Below are positions 36,069-47,609 of a DNA stretch of 64,000 nt, one piece after another. The stretch covers positions 9,942,152-10,006,151 of the forward strand of contig OY365807.1 of the NCBI GenBank assembly GCA_959347315.1, written 5' to 3'. Position 1 is the first letter of the stretch, and each line of letters opens with the position of its first letter. The notes beneath the pieces are model-generated. The model was not told the origin of the DNA. It worked only from the letters and a program-made list of their open reading frames with translations, and did no database searches. A program made the translations under genes and the position numbers. The stretch comes from Bimastos eiseni (taxonomy: Eukaryota; Annelida; Clitellata; Crassiclitellata; Lumbricidae).

Positions 36069-36190
36069 ATGCCTACGAATATAATGGTGAAGACGACGGC
36101 GATGATTACGGTGATGCCTATGATGAGTTGATGAGGATTACGATGATTATGACGGTGATGATAATAATGATTATAATGACGATGATGATA
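35996..36190. repeat. GAT-rich microsatellite after the LINE tail
   Basis: GAATGAATGATGATG grows out of the LINE tail into degenerate GAT/GGT repeats. This may be an expanded LINE terminal microsatellite. Confidence 0.75.
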
Positions 36191-37419
36191 ATTGGCACGC
36201 AATGGCGTTTATCTGTAGAGAACTTGTTTCGGTCATCGACATACTGAAAACGGCGTCAAAAGACCACGACTCGTCAGAATTCGGGTAAGTGCAGTCAAGT
36301 GGAAATAATTTACCAGAAATAGGATCTTTCCACACCCGATGCGGTGCGCCAGTTCAGTTTAAACTGGTTGCTGTGCGATTTGTTCTTTAGTTGTGGAGTA
36401 GCGTGATAGGGCTAATAACAAGGTACGGTAGGAGATTATGGGGTCGTTTGATGTCCAGGGAATGTATCCTGGGTGTCTTCACAGTCTTGCGATTTTAAGA
36501 AAGACCTGGAAAGGAGGAGGATATGGAGGAAGGAAGGGATGGAATGCACCATGGATAAGTTGGGTATGTGGGTTAATTGGTGGGTGGGGGACTGACGACG
36601 GATGAACGGAAGAATGTATGTTGGGTATGGAAGAATAAATGTCGAGTATGTGGCGAATCTGCTTTGCTCACTTTCCTTCACTTTCCTCCGTTCCCTGTCC
36701 TCTTTCGTACTCTTCTGCCTTTTGTTGCTTTTCCTTCCTTGTCCCCATCTCCTCTTCTCTCTCCTTATCCAGGGCGCCCTTCTCCCTGCTCCTCTCCGGG
36801 ATTTTACGTTGGTCACATTTTGCACCTCCTGTTCTCCTCTTCTTCTTCTTGCACCATTTGCTCACAGTCTTGCTTGACATCTTCTAGAAAGTAGAATCTG
36901 AACCTGATGAATGTTGAAAATCTTCCAAATAACTTAGTAGACACAATATTTAGGGAGGCATAGTTGAAATTCACGAAGTCACGTGATCTGATGTGAATTA
37001 ACCTAAATGCCGAGGCTAAGAAAATAACGCCTGTAACATTTCATACGAATGGCTGGCTACCTTTCTGAGCCTGCATAAGATGCTGCCCTACTTCTTCTTT
37101 TCCACCCTCCTTCGGGCCCTTCTTCTTCTTCTTCCTCCTCTTCTTCTCCTTCTTCCCTTTCTTCTTCTCTTCATCCCTCTTCTTCTTCTTCTTTTTCTAC
37201 TTCCTCTTCAAGTGAAATGGAGCAATGATAAAGTGGTGTATCAAAATTCAAATTAAGGCGTCGGTTGATGATGACTTATAGGCCTATATATATTGAAGCT
37301 ATGATGTGAGAATGATTGTGACTGTGGTTGGTTAAATTAACGCCTTGGACAACGTTGGGTTGGCGATAATAAAATTATGTTGTGTTCCAAAGCAACTGTA
37401 TAAGAAAAATTATCTACAT
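36191..37419. other. No gene recognised; polypyrimidine tract 37080-37205
   Basis: ORFs on both strands at 36436-36894 are Arg/Lys/Glu- or Ser/Leu-rich and fall in a purine/pyrimidine-skewed patch. CTT/CCT repeats form a near-pure pyrimidine run at 37080-37205. Confidence 0.35.
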
Positions 37420-37755
37420 CAGTGCTTTTCCATCTCCTCTTCTCTTTTCTAAAGTCTGCGGAACCCTTTGGATCTGAGAGAGTCCGGACCTAACGAAACC
37501 TTCTCTTTGTTCACGTAGCGCTTGCATGCGAGATAGATCAATACAGGTTTAATTAATTACAGTGATTGTGGTATATGCAGTTTTAATCCATATAATATTG
37601 GATTATAAATCATTTTATATGAAATTTTCACCTCGGAGTCTGATTTATGATGTAACAACACGTTCAGGCAACACCTTCATCCAATTTTCTCATCCAACCT
37701 TTGTTTTTCCCTCACGGAACCCTATGGCTCCGTGGAACGCACTTTGGGAAAGCTG
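37420..37755 (+). mobile_element. hAT-type MITE with CAGTGCTTTTCC terminus
   Basis: The left end CAGTGCTTTTCC and the inverted right end CAGCTTTCCCAAAG are related, and GCGGAACCC/CACGGAACCC subterminal words also pair in inverted orientation. Flanking 8-mers ATCTACAT and ATCTATAG match at 6 of 8. No ORF. Confidence 0.55.
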
Positions 37756-39567
37756 ATCTATAGGTATACTAAAATATTGTGTAATCTAATGTGTGATCTA
37801 GTCTATAATCAGTTACATAGTGTTTGAGCTTACACCAGACATTATTTTCGCACTAAAAACTCGCTTTTTATTGATCTCGCGTTGCGATTTTTTGGGGCGG
37901 CAGAAACATCTCTCGCCTAGTCTTTGATTTATCGCTGGCCTTTGACAGCGTTGATCAGAGAGCCGTCTGGAATTGCTCCCTGATTGGGACGATGACAGAA
38001 ACGATCTGTTAGGTTCCGAACGCCTATCGGCCGACGCTTTCTCTATCACTATTCTAGTTTCATAATATTTATTTCTGGCTTCGCGCAAAGGACTGCGGAT
38101 ATTATTTGCCAAGTTTACGGTTACTGCAAAAATGCCATTAGACGACCTTGATGCCCTTCACAGAACCAACACGTTACAGATTAATTAACAGTTCGCAATG
38201 TAATAAAACCCAGACCGCATTACATTATTTTCCAAATTATAGATCTCGTTAACGCTGACAGCTGTTCGTCCGTTCTCTTTCAGAGTCTTGGTCGTTTGTC
38301 GTCCGTCTTCTCTCAACGACACCAAGTGCAACAGTCGACCTCCGTGACCCTTGACCCTTCGGCCTTCACCTTCCGCTCGCTGTCCCTACGACATGGGCTC
38401 AAGATCGCCACACCCACCGACCGACCATCACGTACTTTCTGAAGACGCTGTTCCCAACTCTGGGAAGAGCAGTTGATGGGCGTAACCGTGTTCTGCGATC
38501 GCTTCTTAAATCGTTCTATCTCCACTGTATAATATGTGACGCGGCTCCTTAATCGTCACGTTCTTCTTCGAAAGCTCACGATCAACTGTATTGTTGGAAA
38601 AAAATTATTTTGTTGGGTGCTGCAGGTGAGAGTGAGCCAGTATTTGGTGTCAGCGACTTGCAACGTACGTAGGCTACATCATACATGGAGAGTATGCAAC
38701 ACTGCAAAGCGAACACTGGAATTTTGCTGTTAAAATTATTATTTTTATCAACTCTGGCCGAACGTACATAATGCTCGTTCGGCGTTGAAATACTAATTAA
38801 GAGAGAGAGCGAGAAACACACGTGGAAGGCAACTATATTCGATCGTCAGCTTCGGGTACAGAGAATGTGTATGCTTTATTCTAGCATCGAATTGTAGCCT
38901 AAATGTCAGGCGTTATTAAAGACACGATCGATGTAGCTCCAGAGACGGTGCAGGGGCTCTACCCCAGTGCCGTCACGAAGAAGACAAGGCCATCGTATCA
39001 TTTTTCCCCCAAGGTACACAGGATCTCTGAGGGACTTGAATATTAACTATACTGTAGAAATTAAATTGCCCGAATGGCCGGTTTTACGGCAATTCAACGT
39101 TTCATATCATGGCATTTTAGCATCAATGTCCATGACAACTATCATCAATAATAGGCCTACTTCCAATTACGCAAAGACGACTTACAAATGACATTTACAA
39201 TGTCATGAAAAGACGTTTAAAAGGTCATCGAAACACATAGAGGACTCAAATGCAACACATATATAACTGAGCCACAAAGATCTAGGGCTTATAGGCCAAA
39301 GCAGTTTAGCATGGCAACATCTTATAATTTTTAAGCCGTGCAGGTGTACCAATGAACAGAAAACAACGTGTCTTTGAAGCATTTCTGACCAGCTGAATAT
39401 ACATGTATGTATGCCTATATATCTAAGAATGAAAACACATAGGCCTATTATAGCAACTTTTCATTACCTCTTATAATACTTCACAAATGACTGACTGTCA
39501 ACATTTAAAACAATAGGATTCTGCCTCAGAGCTTATTGTTAAACGTTAAGCATTGTTGCCTACCATC
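37756..39567. other. No supported gene; one basic Ser/Arg-rich ORF
   Basis: A 99-codon minus ORF at 37813-38112 is rich in Arg, Ser and Lys and unlike simple repeats, but shows no domain or clear splice context. The rest is AT-rich DNA with repeated AGGCCTA words. Confidence 0.3.
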
Positions 39568-39866
39568 CAGAGGTGTAACAAGGTTTTGAAAAGCGGGGGG
39601 CATAATTAAAAAAATATTGCGAGAAACGCAAAAAATTTTGTTGTCCTCTCACTTTATGAATTTGCCCCCCAAAAATTTGAAAAATGAGGGGCACAAATTA
39701 TCTTAACAAAAGTAATCTTAAAAATCCATTGGATACACATAAAAAGAACCGATTTGGGGGGCTTTCCCCCCACCACAAAAAGAACCGATTTGGGGGGGCT
39801 TTCCCCCCACCAGTTTCAAAACTGGGGGGGCCGGTCCCCTCTGCCTCCCCGCTTGTTACACCCCTG
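39568..39866 (+). mobile_element. hAT-type MITE, family 1, perfect 8-bp duplication
   Basis: The ends are CAGAGGTGTAACAAG and CTTGTTACACCCCTG (14 of 15 paired). The 8-mer CTACCATC occurs directly before (39560-39567) and directly after (39867-39874), a perfect hAT-length target-site duplication. An internal segment containing AAAAGAACCGATTTGGGGG is duplicated in tandem near 39743-39800. The element lies about 350 bp beyond the stop codon of the zinc-finger gene. Confidence 0.9.
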
Positions 39867-40222
39867 CTACCATCCTTGTCCTAACCACAAGAATTCCAAG
39901 GAACAACATTCAACATCAAATGTCCAGTTCATGCTTAAACTTATCTGTGTGAAGGACATTTTGCACACCATGCAGTAATATCACCGGTGTGGGTATGAAT
40001 ATGAACTGTGTGGGCAAATTGACAGACGAACTGTCTCGATGCCTAGTTATGACATAGTTTCATGTTAAGTCAGCATTGCCGCCCACATTCCATGGCTCTA
40101 ACCACAGGAAATCTATTCTAAAAGAAAGTTGCAACTGTTCAACATCAGGAACAACCAAGCAACATCAGTTATCCAGTTCACGCTTTAACTCATCAACAAC
40201 ACAATCACTTGTATTGGGCAAA
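39867..40222. other. 3' flank of the zinc-finger gene
   Basis: This lies directly downstream of the zinc-finger stop codon on the minus strand and probably includes the 3' UTR. No clear AATAAA signal was located. Confidence 0.35.
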
Positions 40223-42185
40223 TCAGGCAGGCACTTTGACCGTTCGATCAGCATCAGTGTTCTTCGATGCTGACTTTGATGCGACATCAATTTTGTGAAA
40301 GCGCATGAAGTGGAATCGTAGGTCGATCTTATTCTTGTAGCTCTTGCCACAGATTTCGCAAACGAATGGTTTTTCTCCTGTGTGCGATCGCATGTGGCGG
40401 CTGAGATGCTGCGACTGCGTGAATGACTTTTCACACACTGTGCAGGGGAATGGTTTATTGCCAGTATGCATTCGAAAATGAATAGTGAGGGTACTTTTGC
40501 AGTTGAATTGCTTGCCACAGGTCATGCACTTATATGGTCGCTCACTCGTGTGGATTCTATGGTGAGCGATGAGGCTAGATTTTGTGGTGAACTGATTGTT
40601 ACAGATTTCGCAGATGAACTGTTTTCTGTGAATGAGATTCATCGTGTGCCGTTTCATGTGTCGTTTCAGTTGACCTTTGCTTGCAAATGACTTTGAACAG
40701 ATGATGCATCCAAACGGTTTGAATTCCGAATGTATTGCAAGGTGTGTCATGAGGTACGACTTGTAAGGAAAGCCCTTCTGGCAGACGTTACAAACGAATG
40801 GCCGTTTGCCAGTGTGAAGCCATGAGGACATGTTTCCATACGTTTTGCAGTGAACTGGCTTCTTCCTGTGTACTTTTATATGATATCGCAGTGAGCCTAC
40901 CGAGATACAGTTCTTCCCGCAATGGTCACAAAGATAAGTCTCTGGGTTCTTAATAATCGAGTTGAAACTGACGAGCTCACCGAGTTGGTGCACTTCGAGT
41001 GCATGTTTCTGCATGTCGGCCTTGCTTGTCTGCTTGCAACTGCAAAGTGCACACTCGAATTCGTGATGTACAGTCACATGGTCCGTCAGCGCGGTCTTCC
41101 GGGTAAATCCCTTGCCACAAAAATCGCAAAGAAATGAATGATATCCAGCATGGAGTAATTTGTGTCGCAACATATTTTCCTTCAGCGAGAAATGCTTTTT
41201 GCACTCTGGGCACTCGTGCGGCTTTTCACCCGTGTGCCGCACTCTGTGGTCCTTCAGGCTTTTAGGCGTGAGAAAGTGCATCCCACAATCATTGCATTTG
41301 TGGGTCTTTTCTGGATTGATTCCAAGGTGACGCTTTATGTGATAAATCAGGTTCCTGCTCACACTAAATCTGCGGCCACAATAGTTACACATATTGCACA
41401 GGTCCCAATGATGCTTTATCTTGTGCCACAAGAGATCAATTTCAGATGTAAATGTCTCTGTGATTGGTTCCTTGCAGTGTTCACATGTTAGCACTTGGCC
41501 ACTGGTGACACCGGCCTTATCCACTAGCATTTCAACAACTTTGTGTGCGAGAGTACCTTCAGTGGGTGATGGATCTATGAGATTCAAAATATCTCCCTGC
41601 GCTTTAGGAGATGGTTCTCCATTGTCATTGACAATCGCTTCATGTATACCAATACTGTCTGAATTAAAAGTATTAATCTTCCCCGTGTTCTGGTCAAACA
41701 AAAGGCCAGCCGGCACATTGTTCGGCTGCTGTAAACCAGTGTCAGAAGAAGTGAGAGCCATGGCAGATGTGCTCAGATCCATGAGCGACTTTGGAACAGA
41801 AAAGGCTGGTTTCATAACTGGTTCTGGCACAACAGTATCAGAAGGAACCACATAATTGTTTGCCATCCTTTCTTTTTTAAAGTTATTGTTCAAGGATTTT
41901 TTTGGCCTTCTTTCTTGCCATTCACGTTTTCGATATCCCTGTTCTTTTCCTTTGGACAAAGTGCCACGACTGCTCTCCACCGAATTTCCCTCTGTTCTAG
42001 CATCAATTGAAGCCACATCACCAATCATCGCTTCATTAGATGTATTTGCAAATGAAGGATTTTTATCCACAGACCATTCGCAAGATGCTTGTAGCTTCGG
42101 AGGAACTGAATCTTTCAGGCTGGGCGCATTGTCTGCATCCTCAAATTTTATAGGTTTTGACGAATTTGGTGGCTGCTTTGCACAC
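40223..42185 (-). CDS. C2H2 zinc-finger exon of a THAP-BTB-zinc-finger protein
   Basis: This last coding exon supplies the DNA-binding array of a predicted nuclear transcription factor. A strong acceptor (TTACCATTTCAG) ends at 42186, and the exon enters in phase 2, completing an Arg codon before CAKQPPN. After an acidic/Ser-rich spacer with a basic patch (RKREWQERRPKK, a possible nuclear signal), C2H2 fingers run from about residue 547 to 943 of the joined protein: one atypical finger (CEHC...HKIKHH), then CNYC, CNDC, CPEC, CDFC, CALC and CDHC, a broken one, and CNVC, CIIC, CEIC, CMTC, CTVC and CEIC. Some linkers are canonical TGEKP. The broken finger (about 40800-40850) lacks its second Cys and most of its helix. 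The stop codon is at 40223-40225. ZBTB-type proteins are the closest known class; the fusion to THAP is inferred from splice phase. Confidence 0.85.
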
Positions 42186-42632
42186 CTGAAATGGTAATCC
42201 AAATTTTTCACATGGCAATGTCATATAGCTTCAATTTCACTGAACTTCTCTATCACCACAGATGCTGAATAATTTGTGAAAGAATTAAGAACAGAGCAGA
42301 AAAAGAAGTTGACATAAAAAAGTTTTAACTTTTAAGTAAGAACAAGTTAAAGTAAAAACATGGGTTTTTTGGGACCCTTTTTTATCTGGTAGATGGTGCA
42401 ACCATTCCATTTCCTCAAGAGATTTATGATTACCGGAATGTATTGATGATGTAAACTTGCCAGAGTGGAGCTCATCAAGGAAGACTTGTTCAAGTGGTTA
42501 AACGATATTCAATTTTTTGTAATTTTGTCAATTTTCCTTTCAGTAATGTGTGCTAAAATTTGATACATTGCATTTTCATGCAAGCCTGAAATGTGTGCAA
42601 AATTTCAACTCTGTACGTCAACGGGAACATAC

Positions 42633-42676
42633 CTGTAAAAGAGTTGAAAGAAGTCTGTCGTACCAACCGTGACAAA
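42633..42676 (-). CDS. 44-nt linker exon of the THAP-BTB-zinc-finger gene
   Basis: This small exon is predicted from phase and splice signals. It begins after GAATAAAG, preceded by a pyrimidine tract, and ends in a strong donor CAG|GTATGT. It enters in phase 0 and leaves in phase 2, which is what the BTB exon and the finger exon require. It encodes FVTVGTTDFFQLFY without a stop. A direct BTB-to-finger junction through AACAG|GTTGTC would also keep frame but would remove the last BTB helix. Confidence 0.5.
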
Positions 42677-42782
42677 CTTTATTCACGCCAAGTTAAATAA
42701 AAGAGGGTAAAAAGAACAAACAGAAGAACAAATACTGAAGTGTATTCACATAAGTGAGATTTTAAAAGCCCACTTGCCTCAC

Positions 42783-43180
42783 AAAAGTCATCTCGCATTC
42801 ATGCAGCCAGAGCGAACTGAGACCCAAGACTGACAGTTTATCGAACAACTTTGACAACCTGTTCATCTGTGAGTAGAGTGGGGGAAGTAATAGTTTCCCA
42901 GTGTACACGAAATGTACAGCAATCTCCAACACTTCAAGTTCAACTTCTGGAAAGCAGAGATGGTAAAGTCCGGATGAAGGCTTTTCCTGAATGGCCATAA
43001 GGAAGACAGGACTGACCGCAGACAGTAAGGCACTATGTGCCTTCAACTCCCGGCCACATTTTGCCACCAGAACAGCATCACAGAGGATGCCATTCTCCCG
43101 GTATTTAATGAGTGTTTCTGCAATTTTGATGAAGTGCTCATGCCTTCCAGTCATATTGAAGGTAATATCACATTTTTTAT
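42783..43180 (-). CDS. BTB/POZ domain exon
   Basis: The exon encodes a BTB/POZ dimerisation domain at about residues 180-295 of the joined protein. Diagnostic features are the helix HFIKIAETLIKY, GILCDAVLV, the motif AHSALLSAVSPVF, and VLEIAVHFVYTGKL followed by the LSKLFDKLSVLGL helix. BTB domains mediate homo- or heterodimerisation and corepressor or cullin-3 binding. A good acceptor (CTGTTATTTTAG) ends at 43181 and phase 1 entry gives the frame DKKCDITFNM, joining the THAP exon. The donor TTTT|GTGAGG leaves in phase 0. Translation could instead start at the internal ATG at 43154, giving a BTB-finger isoform without THAP. If unspliced at 42783, the frame stops at 42762. Confidence 0.8.
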
Positions 43181-43950
43181 CTAAAATAACAGAAATGTGA
43201 GTCTTTAGCAGAGCAACCTACAAACATCAAAACACTGTGAAACACCAACTGAATGGAATTGCCTTTTAGCATCCATATTCCCCCATGACATGGCTCTGGA
43301 AATCTACAATTTAGACTCTAATATTACAGCATTTGATTGTAGCATATGATGACGATAAAGAAGATGAGGAATTGATGATAAGAATAATGATAATTTACAT
43401 AATAATAAGTTGCCTTCAAGATCACATATGTGATTGAGCACACTGAACAGACGTAGAAATATAGTCCCAAAATCTAGTCCAGCAACTGAATAAGCTCATT
43501 CACCAGGAACAGTTCTAGTTTTTTGTTAAAACCAGAGAAAAACAATCAGAGGACCTGGTTGAATAATGCAAAGTCCGTGGAATAAAAGCTGGCAAGTACA
43601 TGTAGTAAAACTTTGTATTTCAAACTTTTAGCTAAATCAAACAACATTCGATGACCTGGCCACAACTCAAAAACACATACAAAACACACACATTCACTGC
43701 AATCTCAGAATAAGGTCCAAGATATTTGGACAGTCAATTCATGACTTAAGACGAGCTACTGGATTAACTAGGAGTGCCAAACAATGAACTGAACTCCTGA
43801 CAGAGAAACATATTGTGCTGATGGAGCAACTCTGCTGTATAGAGAAAAATTGCTGTGAAATCAGCCTAACAGTAATATTGGCAGTAATTTTTGATATTTC
43901 ATCTGTTACTTCAGTAAAAAAAATTAAAGCCTTAGGCGAAGTTGTCTCAC

Positions 43951-44446
43951 CTTTCAGTTGCTCCTCAATGCCCAGTGCTATGCCAGAAATGTCATCAATC
44001 TCTGGAGAGGCCTGTTGAAGACTGTCCATCCTCTCCTCTTCTGGATATCTGCTTGGCGAAGAGGCCCCAGATACGATCCTCGAAGCAACTTGTGTTTCCA
44101 AGAGGCAACTACCAGCGGATGCATTAGGAAAAACAGAAGGAACAGCATCGTCCTTAAGATGCCTTCTATTCGGTTTTTCAGATACTAATGCTCGCTTCTT
44201 CTGCCTTGAAACATTAGCGTTCTTGACCTCTTGTATGAAGTCTCCTGGAAGGAAATGAAGCGAACAGAGTTTTGAATGCTTAGTGGGAATGAAGTCTTTT
44301 CGAAGATTAGCTCGAATCCACTTTTCACACAATTCAGGATTGCCAATTGGGAAGGAATGGAATGTTATTTTCTCTCCATTTTCATCAACGCCTGCACAAT
44401 CCCGATATCCGCTCCTACAGCCAACCCCTGAACACTTGTACACCAT
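43951..44446 (-). CDS. THAP-domain first coding exon (THAP A)
   Basis: The exon starts at ATG 44446 and encodes a complete C2CH THAP DNA-binding domain: Cys5, Cys10, Cys61 and His64, with the invariant Pro33, Trp43 and Phe65 (HSFP, KWIRAN, KLCSLHF) and the C-terminal AVPSVF motif at residues 101-106. THAP domains bind DNA sequence-specifically in animal transcription regulators and in P-element-type transposases; no transposase domain follows here. A strong donor, CTGAAAG|GTGAGA, ends the exon in phase 1 and fits the BTB exon. Without splicing the frame runs on to a stop at 43739. A possible acceptor (TGTTTTACAG) 26 nt upstream of the ATG suggests a 5' non-coding exon. Homologous THAP units lie at 46.6-47.0 kb (broken) and 50.5-51.0 kb (intact). 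Confidence 0.85.
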
Positions 44447-44703
44447 TTTGTTCTTGCACGAAATAGTAGAACCTGTAAAACACAGTAATAAAAATAATCC
44501 AGTTACGCAGACTAATAATTAATTTATCATAATCCACCAGAACCTGCAGCTAAACGCATGTAACACGCAAATATTGGCTAAACAAACTAACTTAGATAAT
44601 CCAAATGTTAACTGATGATACAATACAAGTTTCACGTGGCAACTAGCTGTGAACGTACAAAGTTAAAACAATATCCTACTTTTATTGGCCCATATTCGTT
44701 TTC

Positions 44704-44841
44704 AGGATTTGCATGCTTGGTAGAAAATTGTTTTGGGGGAATTTAGTCAATAATGCAAGTTTACAACTTTTGAGGATTTGCATGCTTGGTAGAAAATTGT
44801 TTTGGGGGAATTTAGTCAATAATGCAAGTTTACAACTTTTG
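44704..44841. repeat. Perfect 69-bp tandem duplication
   Basis: Two identical 69-bp units stand head to tail (44704-44772 and 44773-44841). Each contains ATTTGCAT, the octamer bound by POU factors. The duplication lies 260-400 bp upstream of the THAP A start codon and looks recent, since the two copies do not differ. Confidence 0.95.
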
Positions 44842-45214
44842 AGGAATCGGGTTTCAAAGATCTTGCCATCTGTTTAGACCCCATTGCTCCATGTTCTGCT
44901 TTACAGAGAATGACACAGAATCACATGTCTTCCTTATGATCTCTGATACAAGGGTAGGTTTTAAAAATCAACCTGTGGCATCATAAAAGATCAAAATCTG
45001 TGGATGACAAAACAGATGCATTGCGCTGCATTGCAAACGGCAAAAATCCAAGATTATCCACCATTTTGTCTGCATGTGCTTACCAGAATTCAGCTTTTTT
45101 GGAGCTGCACATGTATACATGTATGTAGAATTGTCAAACCCATGATTCTGACAGTCTTGTATATCATTTACACTTTTAGCATTCTCTATTGTGGATTCAT
45201 GACTGAACAGTAAT

Positions 45215-45775
45215 GGGACATATGCAATGCATTACTTCGGAAATGATGCAAATGAAGAGAATGGTCCACAGTATCATAGCTTTCGTCACCAGTCGTCTTG
45301 ACTACTGCTCCACAACACATATGCTGGTATTTTGCGAGGCATGATAGGGCGATTGGAGCGGGTCCATTAGTCGATGGCGAGCTTGATATTTCCTGCAATG
45401 TTTCGGCTGTTATATGTGATGTTTTGTCTTATGCAGCACAATGTATTTCGGATCACTTCCTTGGTATAGCACTGTCTCATTAGGGCTGTTCCCGCCAACC
45501 TTCAAGAGCTATGCCGCCCTCCTGCTGCGTTCTACTGTGCAGGGCCTTCTCAACTCATTCTCACACACTCTCATAATGCAGCATCAAGCGGTCTCGGTTC
45601 TGGGTCCTATCACTTGGAATGGGCTTCCTCAGGACCTCCCGCTTTTACTTAGGAACTGCTCATCTTCTTTCTTCTAATCTCTTAAATCTGTCCTCATTGG
45701 CCTTGGTTGGACCAGGAACACCTCTGAGTAGATTGCTTGCACAGGCACAATATGAAGTTCCTTTGATTGATTGAT
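45215..45775 (+). mobile_element. LINE C-terminal fragment, frameshifted
   Basis: In one frame 45280-45340 encodes FVTSRLDYCSTTHMLVF, the conserved LINE motif. A later frame (about 45580-45640) encodes VSVLGPITWNGLPQDLP. The 3' tail carries ACACCTCTGAGTAGAT. The motifs are in order but in different frames, so the element is dead. It separates THAP A from the THAP relic. Confidence 0.75.
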
Positions 45776-46612
45776 TAATTGATTAGGATAAAGGAATTTG
45801 TTCAATGCATAGGAATTAACCATCGCACCACAATTTCGTTCAAAAAATGGCCAAGAGCTTATTGGCAAGCTCAACATAAAAACATGAATATGGCACAGGA
45901 CAAATTTTCTTCCAATATACTAACTTATTTAAGGCAAACCAAAAGGTTGATGGCAAAACAGAAGCTTCAGTTATTTAACAAATCAAATAAGCAGCAAGCT
46001 TCTGTTTGGCAAGATAAAAATATGTAAGTATACAATCTAAGATGGGACCATGGCAGATAAAAGAAACCAAGCCATTGCGTAATTAAGATTTTCGATAAGT
46101 TGATACCTTAAAGAAGTCAGGGTGAAAATTGCAGAACTCTCAGTCCAAAATTCCTGCATTATTTGTTCCAAAAAACAAAATAGCAGTTGAGAGGCAATTG
46201 TGCACCAAAATTCAACTATTCCTGACCCATGCATTATGAACTGAATCTGAGCTAAATATATCATCATACCATACCCAGTGAACCTGGAATGCTGGCTTCA
46301 AGTGCTGATGTTAATCTATGACTGAATACTAGATGAAATTATTAAACAAAGTGTTCCTGCAAAAATATAACCGGAATGCTGTTCTAGTATGTGATGGTCC
46401 CAAATTATCCGATCAAACCAGAGTTAGCAGCTGCTGGTATATTAGTTGCATGCAAATCAATATTCATGGTTCTTGGGAAAAGACGCATTACAGCTAACCA
46501 TGTAACCAACAAGCTGTTCTTCTCTCTACAAAGGCTGCAAATTTAGACATTTACAATGCAACTTTATCAAATCCATCTTGCAAATAAATTATGTACCTTT
46601 CAAAATTGTTGT

Positions 46613-47035
46613 CTACAAACCTTTGGGAGTTGCGGTTTCATTTACGATTTCATCATGGATTCCTGATAAAATGCTATGAGATGCATCATCGTCAGCTGTA
46701 AAAGCAGATTCAGAAGTTGCAAGCTGGTTTCTGTCCTTTTCTAACCTATTTTCCAACGTAATTCTAGTGGATGTCTGTGGTTTACAAGACACGAATTCAG
46801 CAGCATTTTCTGACACTGATGGAATGGCATCTTTCTTCAGATATCTTTGAAACGATGCTCTTTTTTCTCTGTTCCGTTTCCTTCTTGTAGAACTTGTATC
46901 TTGACTGTATCCTACAAAATCAATTTCCATAAAATGTCAGAAGCAGAGACCTGACTTACTTTGTCAACCCAAAGTCTTTTCTGGCATTGGCACGGAACCA
47001 CTCCTAGAAAAATTCTTTCATTTGATCGGATAACC
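46613..47035 (-). pseudogene. THAP relic (THAP B), frameshifted
   Basis: The minus strand encodes EWFRANARKDFGLTK, matching KWIRANLRKDFIPTK of THAP A. A one-base frameshift and an in-frame TGA then fall inside the LCSLHF segment (read here as LCF-stop-HF). From 46911 the frame is open and matches the THAP tail, with DAIPSV in place of DAVPSVF and an Arg/Lys-rich linker closest to THAP C. The N-terminal half, including the first two zinc-binding Cys, is missing. A donor-like AAAG|GTTTGT lies at the end, in the same phase as the intact THAP exons. Use of the 3' part as an exon (acceptor TTTTGTAG at 46912) cannot be excluded. Confidence 0.7.
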
Positions 47036-47609
47036 ATCTATTATAATCAACTGGTTTACAGTATTTCATTCATTGATTTCAAAGATTATATATATATGTA
47101 TGTATATATATATATATATTTATTTATTTATATAGACTCAAAAGCGCTTGCAACTGAGTCCCAACTAAAGAGAACAGTCTTGAGGTTAGACATGAACTTA
47201 AATATATATTCATTAGGCACAAGAACCGTGCAAAAAAATAAACAAATAAAGGTTGCCCGTTATGCTGTCGGTTTTCTGCACTGCAGACATTCAGTTAAAA
47301 ACTTTAGTCTGCAGAACTTTGTATTGTCCACATGGCATTGATGTCAATGACATTAAAAGACACACTTTTAAGTAATCCTGCCACTAATCCTGTTAACATG
47401 CTGTGCGATTGCAGGCGTTATTATTAAAGAAAATACTTACTTACTTACTTCAAGTAAAATTAGCATTCTTTGGAAGTTTTGTAGTAAAGAATAGATAAGT
47501 AATGTGATCACGATAATCCTTCCATGTGAATGACTTTATACTCGAGCTCCACTCCTTACTTGCGGTCCACTCGGCAGGGTCTTACAATTCCCTCAATACA
47601 TTCTTCTTT

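Noticed and set aside
40466..42197. Several plus-strand ORFs of 70-144 codons
   Set aside because: They are antisense shadows of the zinc-finger exon, which has strong C2H2 motifs on the minus strand.
43951..44446. THAP domain as part of a P-element-type transposase
   Set aside because: No transposase catalytic region or inverted termini are found next to any THAP unit; the downstream exon is BTB, in phase.
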